From: Cercis canadensis
Lineage: Eukaryota; Streptophyta; Magnoliopsida; Fabales; Fabaceae
DNA length: 64,000 bases
Direction: 5' to 3'
Assembly (NCBI GenBank): GCA_003255065.1
Contig: QAOA01006321.1
Location: 116,589 to 180,588 of the forward strand
Position numbers and translations under genes: made by a program. Within the stretch, counting starts at the first letter, position 1; every line of letters begins with the position of its first letter. Shown piece after piece: positions 58,838 through 64,000 of the stretch. Under the pieces are notes generated by a model that did not search any database, was not told where the DNA came from, and saw nothing but the letters and a program-made list of their open reading frames with translations.

Positions 58838-59207
58838 GTAGTGCACTAGTGCGTTTTACCTACTTACCTTTGCTTAATTTACCACAATGTCCTCGGTTGA
58901 CGATTGCAGTGACATTAGTGACTAGTGACTACTGACATTATGCGAGTAAACTCTGGGTTAAAAAGGGAATATTCCTTGCAACTTTTATGAGAACAAACTG
59001 ACCCACATTTCCCCGCCAACACTCTCACATGCCACTGGGCAGACAAATCAGAAAGTGAGACATGCCTTAGAGAAGAGAAGTTTAAGAGGGATTTTTGTTT
59101 TGTTTTATTACATGGGAATATGCTTGGCTAAACCTCACTAAATTTTGTTATTTCAAAACATTAAAAAATGAAAAGGAAAATAGATAACGGAAATTAAGTC
59201 CTGACAA
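58838..59207. repeat. Duplicated block R, copy 3 (identical to copy 2)
   Basis: 370 bases identical as read to 53101-53470. The flanking sequence on both sides differs between the two. Confidence 0.85.
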
Positions 59208-59660
59208 CTAAAAGGAAGCTAATTTTTATCCAAGCATAGTAGTAATTATGAGGTTAGTTAACTCAAAAGATTTGATTTGATGATAAAAATGTAATAAATC
59301 ATTAAAATAAAAAAATATATTTACATATAAGATTTACTCTAATCTCTCTTGTAACTCCTAATTAGAGCTCTATTGCTGCTTTTCTTAGGCGGTGGTTTCT
59401 TCTTTTTTCTCATCTGTATCAAAAGAAAGAGAGTTATCGATGGGCCTGCATAATTTACATTAGTCACATTTTCACGTGTTTTTGTAGCAAGTCATCGACG
59501 TCAACAGTCAGCATGATTGACAAAAATGCAATCGGTAAGTCTAATCTAACATATTGGAGCTTTAGAAAAACTTTTTTGCTTCCGTGGTCACGCCCAAACG
59601 TGGAATCATCTAATTTGTCCTACAAGTTTAATCCAACGCGGTGGTATCACCCCAGGGAGT
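59208..59660. repeat. Unoccupied paralogue of the big MULE insertion site
   Basis: Left part 59208-59310 matches 23285-23430 and right part 59311-59660 matches 33084-33500. Across the junction the sequence is continuous (ATTAAAATAAAAAAATATAT) with one copy of the AAATAAAAA target. Confidence 0.9.
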
Positions 59661-60103
59661 ATCTATATGTATGGGGTGTGGCCAGTGGGTAAAGGAAAGG
59701 CTACCCAATGGGTCCTACATGTTTTGCTAGCTTTTGCAGGACTATTGGTTTTTAAAGAATTGACATTACCGGTTAGGGTGGGAAAAGGAAAAGTCTAAAT
59801 AATTAAATTTTGGCTGAAAGTTTTTAAAATTTACAAAAGCTACTCAGTTTCATTTTATATATTTATATTCTAAAAACAATTAAATAGAGTATTTACTAAG
59901 TTTAACAAAATGATATAAGCTTTCAAGAGGAAAAATAAAATATAAGCAAACAAGATTAAAAAAAAAAAAAGGTAGAGTTTAGTTGAAAATATACTCTATT
60001 ATTTTCTTATCTTATACATATAGTTTCTTTTTAATTTTTTTGGTAAAACTTTGAAAATGTTCTTTTATAAAGAGATAGCAAATATAATATAATTTAGTAA
60101 TGG
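59661..60103. other. AT-rich intergenic interval
   Basis: No gene or paired repeat was recognised. Confidence 0.5.
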
Positions 60104-60756
60104 TTAATTTTGAGATAATACATTACAACCTTAAACACGCTTTTAAGTATTTTTTTATATAGTATATACAAAATACTTTTACACTTTTTTCAATAGAATT
60201 TAACCCTTTTTTTAGTATTATAATATTATCAAATTTAAACATGATTAAATATGACCCATATGAATCTTACATTTCTATATTCTTAAGTATCTTTTGTCTG
60301 TCAGCTTGATATCCATATATTTAAGATTCTTTTTACTAAGGTCAAATAAGAATATCTTACATTACTAGAAAGAAAAAAGAAAAAAGAAGTGTACGTGTTA
60401 TGCGGTGAGAGCAGGTTTAATGCGGAGAAGGTCTCCAATGTGTAATGCAACATTTCTCTATTTAAATCTCTCTTTTTATGGTCAAGTTCTTAGAAAGTTA
60501 AGACTAACCTTGTTACTATGGTATCTCCTTAATGAAGGGAAAAATTAAGGGACTATACACATATTTAAAAATGTCTAATTATCTAATATCATACCTACTA
60601 CTTATATCGTAAATTAAATTGACAATTAGAATAATTACTATCATTTATTTACTTAATAAATATGTAGGTCTAATAAAACCAATGACGCAAAATTGTCTCG
60701 GTATGTCTAAAAAACAGCATGTGGGCCAATATTATTGAGATTATTTTAAAAGTTTG

Positions 60757-60762
<6 letters not shown>

Positions 60763-60813
<51 letters not shown>

Positions 60814-60831
60814 NTATATATATATATATAT
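60763..60831. repeat. (TA)n microsatellite with an N
   Basis: About 34 TA units interrupted by an N at 60814. The repeat length is unlikely to be accurate. Confidence 0.9.
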
Positions 60832-61086
60832 TAGTATTAAATAATTGACTATTTAAATTTCTTAATATTTCTTAGATTAATTAATTAAGTATTGTATTAA
60901 TAACTCTTTTTTTTTTTCTTATGGAAGTATTAACAATTCTTTTAGAATAAGTAAACTTATAAAAAAGGAGTTAAACAATAAAACTAAGAATATTCAAGCA
61001 AATTGAGGTGTGGGCCTCTGGGCATGTTCTAGTAAATTCCTTGCATTCATTTGGTTGGAATATAATGTTATAAAAAAAAAAATTAA

Positions 61087-61299
61087 GGGTCTGTTTGATT
61101 TTTAATTTTTAAAAGCTATTTTTTATTTTTGAAAAAAATAAAACAAAAAAACTTATTTGATAGAGTTATTTTTGTTTACATGTTTTGAAAACTTATTCTC
61201 AAAACATTGTTCTAAAAACAAGAAAACAAAACTAAGAGAGGACTATTCTCAAAAATAATTTTTAAAAACCAAAAAACAAAAACAGAATCAAACACACCC
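61087..61299. mobile_element. MITE with GGGTCTGTTTGATTTTT ends, 213 bp
   Basis: The left end GGGTCTGTTTGATTTTT pairs with the right end (reverse complement GGGTGTGTTTGATTCTG). The flanks AAAATTAA (61079-61086) and TCAATTAA (61300-61307) match 6 of 8, suggesting a hAT-type duplication. It is nested inside the foldback element. Confidence 0.6.
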
Positions 61300-61655
61300 T
61301 CAATTAATTTTGATGTCTAAATACAAAATATTTGAGATATATGCAAATAAAAAAAATATTATGAGAATTTAAGATATGCATAATATTTTTTTTGGGTAAT
61401 ACAAGATATTCTTATTTGACTGCAGTAAAAAAGAATCTCAAATATATGGATATTAGGCTAACAAGCAAAAAAATACTTAAAAATATAGAAACATAAGATT
61501 CATATGGGTCATATATTATTGTGTTTAAATTTGATAATATTATAATACTAAAAAGGGTTAAATTCTATTGAAAAAAGTGTAAAAGTATTTTGCATATACT
61601 ATATAAAAAAAACACTTGAAAACGTGTTTAAGGTTGCAATATATTATCCCAAAAT

Positions 61656-62453
61656 TCACTCCAACTCATAGAATTTACCTCGAAACATCAAATTTGATAT
61701 CTGAGACAAGCATACCACAATCTAAAAATAGATGCTTAATAAAATTTGAGGAGTTAGCATTATGAGGAAAATATAGGCATGCAATAGTATGGTTCTAATT
61801 GGATTAGAAATATTAATTAATTAAAATATCTACAAATTAGCAGAAAGAGAAATATGTTACTAGTTGAAAGATGAATTATAGCCAATGGTTTTGATGAACA
61901 TATGAAAAACAAAGATTTCTAAAATAATCATAATCAAAATCATAAGGACCCAAGAGAATTATATTTATTATGATACGGGAAACTGTTGGGTATAAGTTTT
62001 CATTAATTTTTTATACATTTGTTTGAAGCCTAAGGAATTTAATGCATTTACATATACTAATTTTGTAGGAGTAGATTGAGAGAAGATAAATGAAAAGGAA
62101 AATTTTTGCTTGAGATTAAATAATAACCATTTCGGAACGAAACAATTCTAATTGACTAAAAGTGGGATATGTACTTCTTGCATATGATTGATGGAGCAGG
62201 AAATGTATTACACAACTCTAGTTATTGTTTATTAATGACAAGCTTGAATTAAATTTAAATATAATTTTTCATTATTAAGCTAGTTGCAAATTTTGAAAAG
62301 CTATAACCAATTTTATAATTATCAAAAAGTACCCTAAACCCACATGCAGCCAGTTAACAAGCCTTAACAAAACAATATATAATTTGCCAAAAGCTTAAAA
62401 ACGTCACTTTAAGAGGGGGGTAGCTCAGCACAATCCTCCCCCCTCCCAATTAT
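61656..62453. other. AT-rich intergenic interval
   Basis: No gene or paired repeat was recognised. Confidence 0.5.
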
Positions 62454-62840
62454 TATAAATTCTTATAAATCTGCTACGCACTTCAAACACGGTGGTAGTC
62501 GGAATTCCCTGCAACTACATATATTCTTCTCTTACTGGCTCAAAGGTAATTAAAGTATCAATACCATATCATTTTTTTGTCATTTTAATTACTTTTCAGT
62601 TTTGATTTCATCTCTCTTTTATTTGTTTATCTTCATCAATCGCCATTATCAACAAATATTGCTCATCTTCAACTACGTAAAACACTGTGAAGTGATTTGT
62701 TATTTTGAGTTCAACTCATATATGCCTTTTTGTTTGAGGCCAGCCATGCCATATAGTATACAACCCTTCTCTTTTACTGAGACTTGAGTGAATAATTGGT
62801 TCAAATTGCTCATTCTTGAACCGTTTCTAGGTTTAATCTA
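62454..62840 (+). promoter_or_regulatory. 5' module, tandem copy 1
   Basis: TATAAATTCTTATAAATC at 62454, GCACTTCAAACACGGTGGTA, exon 1 ending CTGGCTCAAAG at 62545 before GTAATT, and then the start of the family's intron. The next module starts about 480 bp downstream and no coding exon follows. Confidence 0.6.
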
Positions 62841-62934
62841 ACACGGTGGTATCACCCACATTTCCTGCCAAGTCCACCCATCCAGAGAGTATATTACCCA
62901 CATCCTGGGAAGTCGACGCACCACATTTACTTAT

Positions 62935-63410
62935 TATAAATTCTTATAAACTCTGCTCCGCACTTCAAACACGGTGGTAATCGGATTCCCTGAAACTGCA
63001 TATATTCTTCTCTTACTGGCTCAAACGTAATTAAAGTATCAATACCATATCATTTTTTTGTCATTTTAATTACTTTTCACTTTTGTTTTCATCTCTCTTT
63101 TATTTGTTTATCTTCATCAATCGCCATTATCAACAGATATTGCTCATCTACAACTACGTAAGTCACTGTGAAGTGATTTGTTATTTTGAGTTCAACTCAT
63201 GCTTTTTTGTTTGAGGCCACAAAGATGAACTATGCTCTGCCATGCCATATAGTATACAACCTTTTCCTTTTACTGAGACTTGAGTGAATATCTTGTTAGA
63301 ATTTGCTCATTCTTATACCATTTCTAACTTCGTCTTTACTATTAAACTGAGAATAGGTTTTGGGCTTTCAACTTACTATTTGCCATAAAATTCTCAACTT
63401 ATGTTGTCCA
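62935..63410 (+). promoter_or_regulatory. 5' module, tandem copy 2
   Basis: Direct repeat of the preceding module about 480 bp on: TATAAATTCTTATAAACTC at 62935 and exon 1 ending CTCAAAC at 63026 before GTAATT. The intron start continues to about 63410 before the hAT-like element. Any gene body would lie beyond the window. Confidence 0.6.
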
Positions 63411-63424
63411 GAATACCTGCTGAT

Positions 63425-63978
63425 CTATGTAGCACAGGTACAAAACGTTGTTACGACATTTTTCAAAACGTAGAAGTACAAAAATATATCATGTTATNCA
63501 CATGTTGAAATTAGGGTGAAAATGTCCAAAGAAGTACAACTCGTAATAGCCCCCTCGTGGTCCTAGATGGGTCCCAATACACCCCTCCCACACACGTCAT
63601 TACTTCTTCTTTGAGTTCCTTTGTCACCTTCACTGATCACTCATTTCCTAAGAGCAAACTGGTAAATGGAGTATTTAAATTTCCTATTTGCTCTGATAGC
63701 AGAAGTCTTCTCTCTCTCTCTCTCTCTCTTCAGCTTTGCTTCACTGAAATGGCACAGTAATCTTCCTCCTCCTCTGTCCCTTTTCTTCTCCCATTCGGAA
63801 AGGGTTACTGTTTCAGAGGTTTTCTTTCTTCACCCACACCAAAGAAACGCATTTTCTCTGCATTTCCTTTCCGAAAAGTGGGAAGAAGATAAGTTTCTGG
63901 AGCTGGTACGCGTATCGCGTATTAGAAACACACCGTAAACAAGTACAGCAAGTATTTTGCCGTTTCAGTGCTACACAG
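63425..63978. mobile_element. hAT-like non-autonomous element, 554 bp
   Basis: The ends CTATGTAGCAC and (reverse complement) CTGTGTAGCAC form good inverted repeats. The flanks CTGCTGAT (63417-63424) and CAGCTAAT (63979-63986) match 6 of 8. Fourth member of the family at 4813, 9539 and 20208. It contains a TC microsatellite at about 63709-63730 and an N at 63498. After it the host sequence TCAATCCCAAAACAA continues as at 33986, where no element is present. Confidence 0.65.
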
Positions 63979-64000
63979 CAGCTAATCAATCCCAAAACAA

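Larger units (their letters stand above)
60104..61655. mobile_element. Foldback element with about 255-bp inverted arms
   Basis: The left arm (about 60104-60368) and right arm (about 61396-61655) are inverted copies. CAAATAAGAATATCTT (left) pairs with AAGATATTCTTATTTG (right), and AACCTTAAACACG pairs with CGTGTTTAAGGTT. The roughly 1-kb interior holds a TA repeat with an N and an inserted MITE. No coding region or clear target duplication was found. A transcript through both arms would form a long hairpin. Confidence 0.65.

Overview
This is an AT-rich plant nuclear window, very probably from a eudicot (possibly woody). The evidence is a CYP76-type cytochrome P450 with the usual single phase-0 intron, plant urease and PPR gene fragments, and plant-type Mutator (MULE), hAT, SINE and MITE insertions. 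It is a draft assembly: there is a 60-N gap at 39144-39203 and single Ns at 13153, 53473, 60814 and 63498. I cannot name the species. Almost nothing here is an intact gene. The window is a gene-poor array of old segmental duplications, heavily invaded by DNA transposons.

Host layer. A small family of unrecognised membrane-protein genes is present in three damaged copies (A 3354-3798, B 34598-34995, C 49456-49895). Each is preceded by a 5' module (TATA box, non-coding exon 1, 5'UTR intron). That module also occurs without a gene body near 51.5, 57.0, 62.5 and 62.9 kb. Blocks of 3'-flanking sequence recur near 37.8, 50.2, 51.7-52.1, 54.4 and 57.7 kb, and a third block near 6.4, 53.1 and 58.8 kb. 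The one gene close to functional is the P450 at 16643-18527, broken only by an apparent one-base loss. Gene relics are urease (8813-9515), a sugar-transporter-like exon (about 10.8 kb), an RNase H-like fragment (about 11.95 kb) and a PPR fragment (55830-56387).

Transposon layer. The centrepiece is a complete 9,653-bp MULE at 23431-33083, with 440-460 bp terminal inverted repeats and a perfect 9-bp target duplication. It carries a MuDR-type transposase pseudogene on the + strand and a convergent GRF-type zinc-finger gene on the - strand, a two-gene layout reminiscent of MuDR. A related 2.5-kb element (19001-21483) has the same termini, carries what looks like a captured fragment of a WDR44-like gene (Pack-MULE), and itself contains a 650-bp hAT-like element with an 8-bp duplication. 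Smaller elements with MULE-like 9-bp duplications lie at 840, 47946, 51038 and 54631. A SINE with an 11-bp duplication lies at 22549. A degenerate BED/hAT transposase lies at 41636-43738, a two-copy 0.93-kb tandem duplication at 45526-47396, and a foldback structure with about 255-bp arms at 60104-61655.

Because the host sequence is duplicated, several insertions can be compared with an unoccupied paralogous site in the same window. The big MULE compares with 59310, the 840 MITE with 57190, the 54631 element with 52150, and the 63425 element with about 33980. The window therefore contains its own evidence for insertion boundaries and for the relative order of duplication and transposition.
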